Origin: Cellulomonas cellasea
GTDB taxonomy: Bacteria; Actinomycetota; Actinomycetes; Actinomycetales; Cellulomonadaceae
Assembly (NCBI RefSeq): GCF_030372105.1
Contig: NZ_JAUDBQ010000010.1
Span: forward strand, 62,001 to 126,000
Direction of reading: 5' to 3'
Length of the DNA: 64,000 bases
The notes beneath the pieces were generated by a model. The model ran no database searches and was not told the origin of the DNA. It saw only the letters and a list, made by a program, of their open reading frames with translations. Every line of letters begins with the position of its first letter. Within the stretch, counting starts at the first letter, position 1. This document shows positions 25,242-34,109 of the stretch, in pieces. The position numbers were made by a program, and so were the translations under genes.

Positions 25242-26726
25242 TCAGCCGACGCGCGCCGCCAGGCTCCCGGACGACACGACGTCGACAACGCCCCCTCCGG
25301 CGCTGACCGTCATCGCGTACGCCCCATCCGTGACGTCGAAGTCAAGCTCGGCGTGCTCGTCGCCCGCCGTCCACGTCATCCGACCCCGCGTGCCCTGGAC
25401 GTCCCAGGTGAACGCCCCGTCGAATGCGGGGTGGGCGGCGCGGACGCGCAGCGCGTCGAGCTGCGCGCGGACTGCGGGGCGCTCGAGGTGGTGGGCGATC
25501 TCGTCGGGCGTGTAGTGGTGGCGGTTGACGTCACGGCCCACGCCGGTGCGCTGGAGCAGGTCCATGTCGTTCTCCCCGGCGAGGAGGCCGACGTAGTACA
25601 CCTGTGGCGTGCCCGGCACGAAGAGCTGGATCAGGCGGGCGAGCACGTACCGCTGGTCGTCGCGGGCCAGGGCGTCGTAGAACGTGCAGTTGACCTGGTA
25701 GAGGTCCAGGTTCGAGGCGGCCGCACCGGTGGCACGGCGGGAGGCGCCGCCGCTGTTGTGGTGGATCGCCTCGACGAGCGCGTCGATCTGGTCGGGCTCG
25801 AGGAGGCCGGGCTCGCCGGGGCGCAGGTCGGACGGCCCGACGTCGACGATGCCGATGCCGTCGTGGGTGTCGAGCACCGTCATCGCGTTCGCCGGGCGTA
25901 TCCGCAGCCAGTGGGCCAGCGGCTCGAGGTCGGCGGCGGTGAGCGCGTGCAGCACGAGCGGCGGCAGGGCGAAGTCGTAGACGTGGTCGACCTTCTGGGC
26001 GATCTCGATCTGCTGGGTGTGGTGGCCGTGCACCTCGACCAGCACGGAGGCGCCGCGCGCGTGGGCCCGCTGCACGATCCGCTCGGTGTACTCGTCGGTG
26101 GCGGGGGTCATGAAGCAGTCCGTGCCTGCCTGCTTCCCGGTGTACCCGACGGCGTCGAGCCGGATCTGGGTGACGCCGCCGGCGGTGAGCGCGTCGACCA
26201 CGGAGTCCAGGTAGTCCCAGGCCTGCGGGGTGCGCAGGTCGATGTCGACCTGGTCGGAGGTGAAGGTCGTCCAGACCAGGCGCCGCTCGCCGCCCAGCGT
26301 CATCGTGGTGAAGGGCAGGCCCGGCCGGGGCCGGTAGACGCGCGCCAGGTCCGCCTCGGCGGCGCCGTCGGGGAACACCGACGAGAGCGTGAGGAACATC
26401 GGCGCCCACGGCGAGGCGTCCCCGCGCTCGCGGACGTCGAGGAACTGCTCGGACTCCGCGGACATGTGGTTGACGATCAGGTCGGCCATGACGGTGCGGC
26501 CCTGCGCCAGCGAGCGCATGTCGTCCCACGTCCCGAGCCGCGGGTCGACGGTGGCGTGGTCGCGGGGGTCGAAGCCCGCGTCGACGCCGTCATGCGGGGT
26601 GAAGAACGGCAGCACGTGCACGCCGCCGAACGCTCCTGCGAGCGGCCCGTCGAGCAGGTCCGCGAGCCCGGAGACGCTTCCGGCGAGGCGGTCGGCGTAG
26701 GCGATGAGCTGGGGGCGGGTGTTCAC
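25242..26726 (-). CDS. Sucrose phosphorylase (GH13_18)
   Basis: A 494-residue enzyme, close to the ~504 of Bifidobacterium. Diagnostic blocks are QLIAYADRLAG, GVHVLPFFTPHDGVDAGFDP, GLPFTTMTLGG, RLDAVGYTGKQAGTDCFMTP and DLYQVNCTFYDAL. By alignment, the nucleophile is D191, the acid/base E231 and the stabiliser D289. It converts sucrose and phosphate to alpha-glucose-1-phosphate and fructose, saving one ATP. The GTG start overlaps the esterase stop (GTGA). It is the last gene of a five-gene operon with a sugar importer. Related GH13_18 enzymes act on sucrose-6-phosphate or glucosylglycerate, so specificity is likely but not proven. Confidence 0.85.
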   Translation of the reverse strand: MNTRPQLIAYADRLAGSVSGLADLLDGPLAGAFGGVHVLPFFTPHDGVDAGFDPRDHATVDPRLGTWDDMRSLAQGRTVMADLIVNHMSAESEQFLDVRERGDASPWAPMFLTLSSVFPDGAAEADLARVYRPRPGLPFTTMTLGGERRLVWTTFTSDQVDIDLRTPQAWDYLDSVVDALTAGGVTQIRLDAVGYTGKQAGTDCFMTPATDEYTERIVQRAHARGASVLVEVHGHHTQQIEIAQKVDHVYDFALPPLVLHALTAADLEPLAHWLRIRPANAMTVLDTHDGIGIVDVGPSDLRPGEPGLLEPDQIDALVEAIHHNSGGASRRATGAAASNLDLYQVNCTFYDALARDDQRYVLARLIQLFVPGTPQVYYVGLLAGENDMDLLQRTGVGRDVNRHHYTPDEIAHHLERPAVRAQLDALRVRAAHPAFDGAFTWDVQGTRGRMTWTAGDEHAELDFDVTDGAYAMTVSAGGGVVDVVSSGSLAARVG

Positions 26727-27742
26727 GTCAGGGACTCCGTCAGGGTGCGGATCGGCGGATGCGGGTGGGCAGCGGGCGCCGCCTCGCTCGGGGTGCGGGC
26801 CAGGAGGCGCTCGAGCCAGCTCGCCCTTGCGGCTCGCGCCGCGACGGAGAGGCGGGCGGACGGGGCGAGCCCGTCGAACCCGTGGCAGCCGCCGGGCCAC
26901 ACGTGCAATTCGGCGTCGCCGCCATCGGCCCAGAGGCGGGCGGCGTACTCGACGCACTCGTCGCGGAACGTCTCGGCCGAGCCGACGTCGATGAACGCCG
27001 GTGGCAGGCCCTGCAGGGTGTCGGCCCGGGCGGCGGACGCGTATTCCGGGGTGTGCGGTCCTCCCGCGTCGGCGCCGAGATAGGCGCCCCAGCCGGTCGC
27101 GTTAGCGGTGCGGTCCCACGAGCCGGCGCCTGCCATCTGATGTCCGGAGGCGCTGTCGTTGCGGTCGTCCAGCATCGGGTAGACGAGGAGCTGGCCGAGC
27201 AGCGGCGGGCCGTGGCGGTCTCGCGCGAGCAGTGCGAGTGCCGCGGCCAGGCCGCCACCAGCGCTGAAGCCCGTGACGACCACCCGAGTGGGATCGATCC
27301 CCAGGAGCTCCCCCTCCGAGACGAGCCAGACGAGCGCCGCGTACGCGTCCTCCACGGCTGCGGGGTAGGGGTGCTCCGGCGCCAGCCGGTAGTCGACGGA
27401 GGCGACCGCCCACCCGGGCGCCACCGACAGGGCCGCGTCGACGTTGTCGGCGACGGCTCCGGCGATCAGGCCGCCGCCGTGGAGGTGGAGGAGGACGGGC
27501 AGCGGCCCAGCGCTGTCCTGTGGCCGGAGGACAGTGACCGGCACGTCCCCGTCGCGGCCCGGCGCACGGTGCTCGGTCACAGTGCAGCCCGCGTCCGCGG
27601 CCACGGCGTGGATGTCCGGCGGGGTGGCACGGGCTCGGATCGCGTCGATCTCGTCCGGGGCCAGCGACGTCACGACGATGTCGGCCTGTTCGGCCAACGC
27701 GAGCGAGATCTCGGGGTCGAACGGGGGCAGTGCAGAGCTCAT
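26723..27742 (-). CDS. Alpha/beta hydrolase, HSL-family esterase
   Basis: A 339-residue enzyme. The oxyanion motif HGGG is at 88-91, the nucleophile S160 in GFSAGG, with a late Asp in FRDECVEYAARL and His in GGCHGFDG, and DYRLAPEHPYPAA typical of hormone-sensitive-lipase-like esterases. It is coupled on both sides (ATGA with the permease, GTGA with sucrose phosphorylase). A carboxylesterase in a sucrose operon is unexpected; it might deacylate acylated sugars brought in by the transporter. That role is inference. Confidence 0.8.
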   Translation of the reverse strand: MSSALPPFDPEISLALAEQADIVVTSLAPDEIDAIRARATPPDIHAVAADAGCTVTEHRAPGRDGDVPVTVLRPQDSAGPLPVLLHLHGGGLIAGAVADNVDAALSVAPGWAVASVDYRLAPEHPYPAAVEDAYAALVWLVSEGELLGIDPTRVVVTGFSAGGGLAAALALLARDRHGPPLLGQLLVYPMLDDRNDSASGHQMAGAGSWDRTANATGWGAYLGADAGGPHTPEYASAARADTLQGLPPAFIDVGSAETFRDECVEYAARLWADGGDAELHVWPGGCHGFDGLAPSARLSVAARAARASWLERLLARTPSEAAPAAHPHPPIRTLTESLT

Positions 27743-28563
27743 CCCTTGATCGCTCCCTGCAGGAGTGCCGAGACGAACTGGCGCTGGAACACGAGGAACA
27801 CGATCAGAGTCGGGGTGAGGATCAGGATCGACCCGGCGCACAGCAGCGGGATGTCCGTCCCGTACTGCCCTTGGAACGCGCCGAGGGCGCCGGCCATCGT
27901 CCGCTTCGTGGAGTCGTCCACGAGGACCACCGCCAGGAGGAACTGGTTCCACGTCCACAGGAACAGCAGGATCGCCAGCGACGACAGGGCGGGCATCGAC
28001 AACGGCAGGTGGATCTTGGTGAACAGCGACCACGTGTTCGCGCCGTCCATCCGCGCCGCCTCGGAGAGGTCGGTCGGCATGTTCACGAAGTGCGCGCGCA
28101 TCCACATGACCGCGAACGGCATGTACAGCCCGATCAACGGCAGGATGATGGCCCACCGGGTGTTCAGCAGGCCGAACTCCCGCATCTGGTAATACAGCGG
28201 GACGATGACGCCCTGGAACGGCAGCGTGAGCCCGAGCAGGAACGTCAGGAAGATCCACCGGTGGCCGGGCGGGCGCAGGTGGCCCAGCGCGAACCCCGCC
28301 AGTGTGGCGATGAGCAGCGCGACGGGGACCACGCCGAGGACGATGAGCGCGCTCGACAGCAGCAGCTTGCCCATCTTGGCGGACTGGAACGCGGCGGCGA
28401 AGTTCTCCCAGTGCGGCTCCTCGGGCCACTCCAGCCCCGACGGGTAGGTGCCCGCCGGGTGCAGCGCGGTGACGAAGAGCGTGAGGAACGGGATGATCGT
28501 CACGGCCATCAGGAGGACCAGGAGGGAGTTGCCCACCCACTTCTCTTGGCGGGAGGCGATCAT
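27739..28563 (-). CDS. Carbohydrate ABC transporter permease (MalG-like)
   Basis: A 274-residue inner-membrane protein with six helices. The cytoplasmic EAA loop reads EAARMDGANTWSLFTKIHLPL in part, the contact site for the ATPase. No ATPase gene is in this operon, as is common in actinomycetes where a shared MsiK-like ATPase serves many sugar importers. Its start overlaps the first permease's stop and its stop overlaps the esterase start. Confidence 0.9.
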   Translation of the reverse strand: MIASRQEKWVGNSLLVLLMAVTIIPFLTLFVTALHPAGTYPSGLEWPEEPHWENFAAAFQSAKMGKLLLSSALIVLGVVPVALLIATLAGFALGHLRPPGHRWIFLTFLLGLTLPFQGVIVPLYYQMREFGLLNTRWAIILPLIGLYMPFAVMWMRAHFVNMPTDLSEAARMDGANTWSLFTKIHLPLSMPALSSLAILLFLWTWNQFLLAVVLVDDSTKRTMAGALGAFQGQYGTDIPLLCAGSILILTPTLIVFLVFQRQFVSALLQGAIKG

Positions 28564-29522
28564 GAGTCACTGTCCTTGGTGAGTCGCTGGATGGGCAGCA
28601 CGATCGCGAGCACGAGGAGCATGAAGGCCACCGCGAGGGCGGATGCCTGTCCGATCTCCCGGCTGAAGAAGGCCAGGTAGTAGATCTCCAGCCCGGGCAC
28701 GAGCGTGCTGTTCCCCGGGCCGCCCTGGGTCGAGATGTAGATGATGTCGAAGCTGGCGAGCGCCGCGATGACCGTCACGGTGACGCACACGCCGATCTCC
28801 TGGCGCAGACTCGGGAGGGTGATCGCGAAGAACTCGCGGATCGCCCCTGCGCCGTCGATGCGGGCCGCCTCATAGAGCGCGGGGTCGATCTTGGTCATGC
28901 CGGCGAGCAGCAGGAGCATGCACAGGCCGAGTGCCACCCAGGCGCCGATGGCGCCGACGGCGGGCAGGGCCGTGTCGAAGTTGCCGAGCCACGCCTGCGC
29001 GAGCGAGCCGAGCCCGACGGCGCGCAGCACCTGGTTGACCAGGCCGTCAGAGGCCATCAGCCAGGTCCACATGATGCCCGCCGCGACCAGGGGGATGACC
29101 TGGGGGAGGAAGAGCACCGTGCGCGAGATGATCGCCAGCCGGCTGGTGGCGAACTTGCGGATGGTCGCCGCCGCGAACAGCCCGAGGATCACCGGCACGA
29201 ACGAGAAGTAGATGATGAGCTGGAGCGCGTTGGCGATCGAGCCGAGCATCTCGCTCTCGCCGAGGAGCCGGGTGTAGTTGTCCCACCCGACCCAGGTCGC
29301 CTCGGTCACGCCGTTCCAGTCGTAGAACGAGTACTGGAACGTCAGGGCGAGCGGCCGCAGGACGAACACGCCGTAGAAGAGGGCCGCTGGCGCCACGAGG
29401 GCGAGCGCCGCCCAGCCCCGGCGCAGGCGCCGCGCTTTGAGGGCGCGGCGCCTGGCCTCCTGGCTGGTCGCGGGGTGCTCGACCGTCTCGCGGCGACCGG
29501 GCGTTCCGGTCGTCGCTGTCAT
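28560..29522 (-). CDS. Carbohydrate ABC transporter permease (MalF-like)
   Basis: A 320-residue permease with a basic N-terminal tail (RRRALKARRLRRG) and six helices. The EAA loop is YEAARIDGAGAIREFFAITL. It forms the translocation pore with the MalG-like partner encoded next. The ATG at 29522 is 1 nt after the binding-protein stop and is the first Met that gives a normal N-terminus. Confidence 0.9.
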   Translation of the reverse strand: MTATTGTPGRRETVEHPATSQEARRRALKARRLRRGWAALALVAPAALFYGVFVLRPLALTFQYSFYDWNGVTEATWVGWDNYTRLLGESEMLGSIANALQLIIYFSFVPVILGLFAAATIRKFATSRLAIISRTVLFLPQVIPLVAAGIMWTWLMASDGLVNQVLRAVGLGSLAQAWLGNFDTALPAVGAIGAWVALGLCMLLLLAGMTKIDPALYEAARIDGAGAIREFFAITLPSLRQEIGVCVTVTVIAALASFDIIYISTQGGPGNSTLVPGLEIYYLAFFSREIGQASALAVAFMLLVLAIVLPIQRLTKDSDS

Positions 29523-29523
29523 G

Positions 29524-30897
29524 TCAGCCGCCGATCTGGTTCTCGTAGTCGGCCTGCACGGCGGTGAGGAGCCCCTCGGGCGTCTGCTGGCCGGCGACGA
29601 GCTTCTGCAGGTTCGGCGTCCAGCTCTTGGCGTAGATCTCACCGGTGGCGTTGGCGATGAACTCCATCGCGCCGTCGTCCTCGCCGATGGTGGTGCCCGC
29701 GGCCAGCGTCTGGGCTGTCACGGAGTCCGCGTCCACCTTGGGCATGAAGGCGCCCGTCTGGCCCATGGGGTGCGAGCCGCCGATCTCGACGGCGATCGTC
29801 CTGCCCTCGTCGTTCGTCGCGATCCAGTCGAGGAAGTACGCGGCGCAGTCGGCGTTCTTGGCCTTCGCCGCGATCCCGTAGGTCAGGGGCGCGGACATCG
29901 CGCCGACCTTGCCGCCCGCCTCGACCGGCGGGAGCAGGAAGAAGCCGGCGTTGCCGGGCATCTGGGCGTCGAGGTTGCCGGACTCCCAGTCGCCGTTGAA
30001 CATCAGCAGCGACTTGCCGTCGATGAAACGGCTCATCATCGTGGCGTAGTCGATGGCGTTGGCGTCATCGGCGAAGAAGCCGGCCTTGATCCACTGGTCC
30101 AGGTGCTCGGCGGCCTTGATGTTCTCCGGGGTGGCGATGGTCGCGCCGGGCTGCTGGAAGGTCCAGGCGTTGATCTTCGACGCGTCGCCGTAGGAGGCCA
30201 TGAGCGCCTGCAGCGGGAAGGCGAGGCCGCCCGTCGCGCCACCGTTGAACTGGCCGATCGGGTTGTAGCCGGCGTCCTTCGCCTTCTGCAGCAGCGCGTC
30301 GAGCTCGGCGAGGGTCTGCGGCGCCTCGGTCATGCCGAGCTCGGCGGCGATCTCCTTGTTGTAGAAGATGCCCGTCATCGAGTAATTCAGGCCCATCGCG
30401 TACAGGGGCCCGTCGCCGCGCCGACCCTCATCGTCGACGCGCATCTGCAGGAGCTGCGAGGCGGGCCACTCATCCCACCCGAATGCCTCCGCATAGGGGT
30501 CGAGATCGAGCAGGAGCCCGTCCTTCGCGAGGTCGGACATCTGCGGCAGGCGCATCAGGTCCGGCGGGTTGTCGGCGAGGATTCGCGGCGCGTTCTGCGT
30601 GATGACGGCGAACTGGTCCTCGCGGATGTCGAACGTCACGTTGGGGTGCTGCGCGGTGAATTCTTCCGTCAGGGCCTTGGGCAGGGGGAAGCCCGTTTCG
30701 ATGTACGCGCTGAGCACGACGTCGTCGGAGCCGCACGTCGGCGCCTCGCCTGAGGCGATGGCGTTTCCTGCAGTGGGCTTGGTGTCGTCGCCCGTGGTGG
30801 CGCCGGGTGCGCCGCAGGCGGCAATGGTCATGAGGCTTGCCAGGCACAGCGCTGCCGTGACAGTGCTGCGCCGGGTTCTCTCAGAGGCTCGAGACAA
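29524..30897 (-). CDS. Sugar ABC transporter substrate-binding lipoprotein
   Basis: A 457-residue lipoprotein. The signal sequence ends in IAAC with lipid-bearing Cys 28. The mature protein has the family-1 binding fold (PKALTEEFTAQHPNVTFDIRE, PPDLMRLPQMSDLA, MFNGDWESGNLD). A TTG at 30897 is proposed as start because AAAGGGAG lies 7 nt upstream; the ATG at 30924 has no site. As first gene of the operon it sits directly under the LacI-type operator. With sucrose phosphorylase at the operon end, sucrose is the likely ligand. Confidence 0.85.
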   Translation of the reverse strand: MSRASERTRRSTVTAALCLASLMTIAACGAPGATTGDDTKPTAGNAIASGEAPTCGSDDVVLSAYIETGFPLPKALTEEFTAQHPNVTFDIREDQFAVITQNAPRILADNPPDLMRLPQMSDLAKDGLLLDLDPYAEAFGWDEWPASQLLQMRVDDEGRRGDGPLYAMGLNYSMTGIFYNKEIAAELGMTEAPQTLAELDALLQKAKDAGYNPIGQFNGGATGGLAFPLQALMASYGDASKINAWTFQQPGATIATPENIKAAEHLDQWIKAGFFADDANAIDYATMMSRFIDGKSLLMFNGDWESGNLDAQMPGNAGFFLLPPVEAGGKVGAMSAPLTYGIAAKAKNADCAAYFLDWIATNDEGRTIAVEIGGSHPMGQTGAFMPKVDADSVTAQTLAAGTTIGEDDGAMEFIANATGEIYAKSWTPNLQKLVAGQQTPEGLLTAVQADYENQIGG

Positions 30898-30945
30898 CGT
30901 CGTCTCCCTTTCGTCAGAACGCATCCGGTGGGGCCCGGATCGGCT

Positions 30946-30963
30946 TGCTAAATCGGCTTAGCA
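30946..30963. promoter_or_regulatory. LacI-family operator
   Basis: TGCTAA-AT-CG-GC-TTAGCA is an 18-bp palindrome with 6-bp perfect arms around a central CG, the LacI/GalR operator form. It lies 49 bp before the binding-protein start and about 30 bp downstream of a good -35 (TTGACA, 30998-30993, minus strand), so binding would block that promoter. A second inverted repeat, GCTGGC-N8-GCCAGC (30985-31004), frames the -35. Confidence 0.75.
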
Positions 30964-31109
30964 CGAGGATGCTCTCTACTCGGGGCTGGCAATGTCAAGC
31001 CAGCGGGAGGTCACAGATCAATCACGCCCGATCTGTGGGGGATCTGGTTCGCCGTCAACAGGCGCGGGCTTCGTTCCGTCTAGGATCCCGAAGCGACGAG
31101 GGGAGTCAG

Positions 31110-32198
31110 GTGGGCAACAGCCGCGTGACCTTGGCCGATGTAGCACGCGCCGCTGGCGTGTCGTCGCCGACCGCATCTCTGGTGCTTTCTGGGCGCGGCG
31201 ACGAGCTGCGCATCTCGCAGCCTGTCCAAAAGCGCGTTCGAGAGGCCGCCGCCGATCTGTCATACCGGCCGAATATCGTGTCAATCGGGCTGCGAAAAGG
31301 AAAAACCAGCACCTTGGGACTGGTCTCCGACACGGTCGCGACATCGCAACTCGCCGGCGACATGATCAAGGGCGCCATCGAGGCCGCCCGCGAACACGGG
31401 TTCATGCTCTTCATCGGCGAGACCGAGGGCGATCCCGAGACCGAGTCCGCGCTGCTCGAGGCCATGCACGACCGGCAAGTCGACGGCATCATCCTCACCT
31501 CCATGTTCACGCGGACACGCTCAGTCCCGGCCGTGCTCGACCGGATCCCGACCGTCCTGCTCAACACCCTCCCGGAGGAGCCCACGAGCGCTCCCGCCGT
31601 CGTCCCCGACGAGAGGGAGGCCGGACGCGCCGCCGCACGCCTGCTCCTCGACTCCGGGCACCGCGAGATCCACCTCATCGGCGCCGGGCCGGACGCGCAG
31701 GACGTGCCGCCCGACACCGTGGCAGGCGTCGAGCGGCTCGCCGGGATCCGCGAGGTGCTGACCGGCGCCGGGCTCGAGCCCGCATCCGGCCACCTGTGCG
31801 ACGAATGGCTGCCCCCGCAGGGCTGGCGCGCGACGAACGACCTGCTGCGGGAGCACCCGCGGCCGCGCGCGATCATCTGCTTCAACGACCGACTGGCCTT
31901 CGGGGCCTACCAGGCGCTCCACGAGGCCGGGCTCTCCATCCCCGGCGACGTCTCCATCGTGTCGTTCGACAACTACCCGCTCGCCGAGTGGATGCGCCCC
32001 GGCGTCACCACCTTCGCCATCCCCCACGAGCAACTCGGCAGGCGGGCCGTCGAGCTGCTGATCGACGCGGTGCAGAACGGCGTGGGCACGGCGCCGGGCC
32101 ACGTGCACCGGCTGCCGCTGCCCCTGACCTCGCGCGGCTCACTGGCGCCCGCCCAGCCCCCATCGCCACACGGCCGCCCGACCCACGCCAGCGGATAG
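31110..32198 (+). CDS. LacI-family transcriptional regulator of the sucrose operon
   Basis: A 362-residue regulator. The N-terminal helix-turn-helix reads VTLADVARAAGVSSPTASLV, with a hinge helix after it. A periplasmic-binding-like sugar domain follows (TLGLVSDTVATS, DGIILTSMFTR, AIICFNDRLAFGAYQAL, VSIVSFDNYPL). GTG 31110 has GAGGGGAG just upstream. It is divergent from the transporter/phosphorylase operon, with the palindromic operator between them, so it most likely represses that operon until its sugar ligand is present. Confidence 0.9.
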   Translation: MGNSRVTLADVARAAGVSSPTASLVLSGRGDELRISQPVQKRVREAAADLSYRPNIVSIGLRKGKTSTLGLVSDTVATSQLAGDMIKGAIEAAREHGFMLFIGETEGDPETESALLEAMHDRQVDGIILTSMFTRTRSVPAVLDRIPTVLLNTLPEEPTSAPAVVPDEREAGRAAARLLLDSGHREIHLIGAGPDAQDVPPDTVAGVERLAGIREVLTGAGLEPASGHLCDEWLPPQGWRATNDLLREHPRPRAIICFNDRLAFGAYQALHEAGLSIPGDVSIVSFDNYPLAEWMRPGVTTFAIPHEQLGRRAVELLIDAVQNGVGTAPGHVHRLPLPLTSRGSLAPAQPPSPHGRPTHASG

Positions 32199-32217
32199 GA
32201 GTCATCGGAACGCTGCG

Positions 32218-32223
32218 TACCAT
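32218..32223 (+). promoter_or_regulatory. -10 hexamer of a probably leaderless gene
   Basis: TACCAT ends 6 nt before the GTG at 32230, only 20 bp after the LacI-gene stop. Confidence 0.45.
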
Positions 32224-32229
32224 CGCCGG

Positions 32230-33153
32230 GTGCCTCCCCGTTCCCCGCTCCCGGCCCGCCATGGCCTGAGCGCCGCGTGGCTGCGCACCCCCGATCGCGA
32301 CCGCTCCCGGCCGGACGAGTGGGCGACGATGGGCCAGTGGCTGCGCCACCGGCTGCCCGAGCACGTCGACGTGCCGGCGATGCTGGCGCAGCAGCGCTTC
32401 GTCGACGAGGCCGGCCGCGCGGTGCGTGAGGACGACCCCTTCGCGCCGCATCAGTTCGTGTGGTTCCACCGCGACCTGCGCGACGAGCCCGAGGTGACTG
32501 CCCCGATCCACGTGGTGCACCGTGACGAGCGGCTCGTGGTGGTCGACAAGCCCGCGTTCCTCTCCTCGATCCCGCGCGGCCGGCATGTGATGCAGAGCGT
32601 GGTCGTGCGCATGCGCGCGGAGCTGGGCCTGCCTGACCTGTCGCCCCTGCACCGCCTGGACCGGGTCACGTCTGGGCTGTTGATGCTGGCCACGGAGCCC
32701 CAGTGGCGTGGCCCGTATCAGAGCCTGTTCGAGCGTCGCGCGGTGGAGAAGGCCTACTGGGCGCTGGCGCCACTGCGGCCCGACCTGGAGTTGCCGACCG
32801 TCGTGCGCAACCACATCCACAAGGAGCGCGGCGCGTGGCAGGCGCAGGTGGCGCCCGGGGCGCCGGTCAACGCCGAGACGCTCATCGAGCTGGAGTCGGA
32901 GGTGGATGGCCACGGGGTCTACCGCCTGACGCCCCGCACAGGACGCACCCACCAGCTGCGCCTGCACCTGCACGGGCTCGGCATCCCGATCGTCAACGAC
33001 CCGCTGTACCCGGTGGTCCGCGACATCCCCGTCGACGACTTCAGCAGCCCGCTGCAACTGCTCGCCGGGGAGCTCGCGTTCACCGACCCCGTCGACGGCA
33101 AGCCCCGCCGATTCCGCAGCGTCCGGCGCCTGCCGCTCACCGCCGAGGCCTGA
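32230..33153 (+). CDS. RluA-family RNA pseudouridine synthase
   Basis: A 307-residue enzyme. Conserved blocks are VVDKPAFLSS, the catalytic HRLDRVTSG with its Asp, EKAYWALAP, and RTGRTHQLRLHLHGLGIPIVNDPLYP. It converts specific uridines in rRNA or tRNA to pseudouridine. A ~60-residue N-terminal region replaces the S4 domain; CFA-like RluA subfamilies show this. Which RNA site it modifies cannot be read from sequence. Likely leaderless. Confidence 0.9.
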   Translation: MPPRSPLPARHGLSAAWLRTPDRDRSRPDEWATMGQWLRHRLPEHVDVPAMLAQQRFVDEAGRAVREDDPFAPHQFVWFHRDLRDEPEVTAPIHVVHRDERLVVVDKPAFLSSIPRGRHVMQSVVVRMRAELGLPDLSPLHRLDRVTSGLLMLATEPQWRGPYQSLFERRAVEKAYWALAPLRPDLELPTVVRNHIHKERGAWQAQVAPGAPVNAETLIELESEVDGHGVYRLTPRTGRTHQLRLHLHGLGIPIVNDPLYPVVRDIPVDDFSSPLQLLAGELAFTDPVDGKPRRFRSVRRLPLTAEA

Positions 33154-33276
33154 GGCTCCTGCGCGCGCCCGCCACGGTTCCCGCGTCACCTCGCCGCCCA
33201 GATGCGGGCGTCCTGACTCGCTCCTAGCGTCCCAAGGGTCAGCATCGTGCTGGCGTGACGACGGACGGAGAGTGCG

Positions 33277-33678
33277 ATGAAGACCAAGGCGATGCTCGAC
33301 GCGTACCCCGGTGAGATCACCCTCGACCGCGGACTCCTGGTCCGGGCGATCGAGTCGCTCGGGAGTTGCGCCCAGGCATGCACCGCATGTGCTGACGCGT
33401 GTCTGAGCGAGGAGATGGTCGCCGACCTGCGGGCGTGCATCACGTCCGACCTGGACTGCGCCGACAGCTGCGGGGCCACACTGCGCATCCTGTCGCGCCA
33501 CGGGGGGTACGACGCGAGCGTCACCCGGGCGCATCTCGAGGCGTGCATCGCGGCGTGCCGTGCCTGCGGTGACGAGTGCGCGCAGCATGCGGGCATGCAC
33601 GAGCACTGCCGGGTGTGCGCCGAGGCCTGCCGTGAGTGCGAGGCAGCGTGTCGCGAGCTCCTGGACGCGTTCGCCTGA
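33277..33678 (+). CDS. Four-helix-bundle copper-storage-like protein (Csp family)
   Basis: A 133-residue protein with 16 Cys, mostly in CxxxC, CxxC and CxxxCxxC spacing along four helices (SCAQACTACADAC, CIAACRACGDEC, CRVCAEACRECEAAC). This matches Csp proteins, whose bundle core is lined by Cys that bind many Cu(I) ions. It has no signal peptide, so it is of the cytosolic Csp3 kind. GGAG lies upstream of the ATG. It would buffer copper. Confidence 0.85.
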   Translation: MKTKAMLDAYPGEITLDRGLLVRAIESLGSCAQACTACADACLSEEMVADLRACITSDLDCADSCGATLRILSRHGGYDASVTRAHLEACIAACRACGDECAQHAGMHEHCRVCAEACRECEAACRELLDAFA

Positions 33679-33809
33679 GCAGCGCGCCCGCGAATCACGG
33701 CGCCGTCGTCCAGCCGGGGCGCGCTCCCGCTGCCAGGAGGCGGGCGACGACGCCCCCGCCTACGCTCGTCAGCACGCACTGACGGAGTACGAGCGAGTGG
33801 AGGCCTGAC

Positions 33810-34103
33810 ATGAAGGGCAAGGCGGCATTCGTCCTCGGAGCCGGACTCGGGTACCTACTCGGGACCCCGGCGGGGCGCGAGAAGCTCGACAAGGTGAAGG
33901 CCAAGCTGACGGACTCGTGGAACGACCCGCGGGTGCAGGAGAAGGTCAGCGACCTGCGCAGCAAGGCCACGTCGGGATCCTCGGACGACCCGTGGGCCAG
34001 CCCCTCGCCGGACGTCTCGTCGCCCAGCTCCTCGACGACCGGCGCCTCCGGCGGCCCCGACCTCGGCGGGACCACTGACTCCGACTACCGGTCCACACCC
34101 TGA
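33810..34103 (+). CDS. YtxH-like small protein
   Basis: A 97-residue protein. The N-terminus MKGKAAFVLGAGLGYLLGTPAGREKLDKVK has the single helix plus GTPAGREK signature of YtxH-type proteins, followed by a coil region and a Ser/Gly/Asp-rich disordered tail. GGAGG precedes the start. Function unknown; the family is often stress-related. The FAD/Rieske gene follows 6 bp later. Confidence 0.75.
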   Translation: MKGKAAFVLGAGLGYLLGTPAGREKLDKVKAKLTDSWNDPRVQEKVSDLRSKATSGSSDDPWASPSPDVSSPSSSTTGASGGPDLGGTTDSDYRSTP

Positions 34104-34109
34104 TCCACC

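Noticed and set aside
26723-28570. A continuous leftward reading of over 600 codons spanning the esterase and the upstream permease region
   Set aside because: Only its last 339 codons, from ATG 27742, are protein-like. The earlier part is the permease gene read in the wrong frame (Arg/Pro/His-rich).
30985-31004. GCTGGC-N8-GCCAGC as a second LacI operator
   Set aside because: It lacks the central CG and the TTAGCA-type arms of the clear operator. It may simply flank the -35 element.
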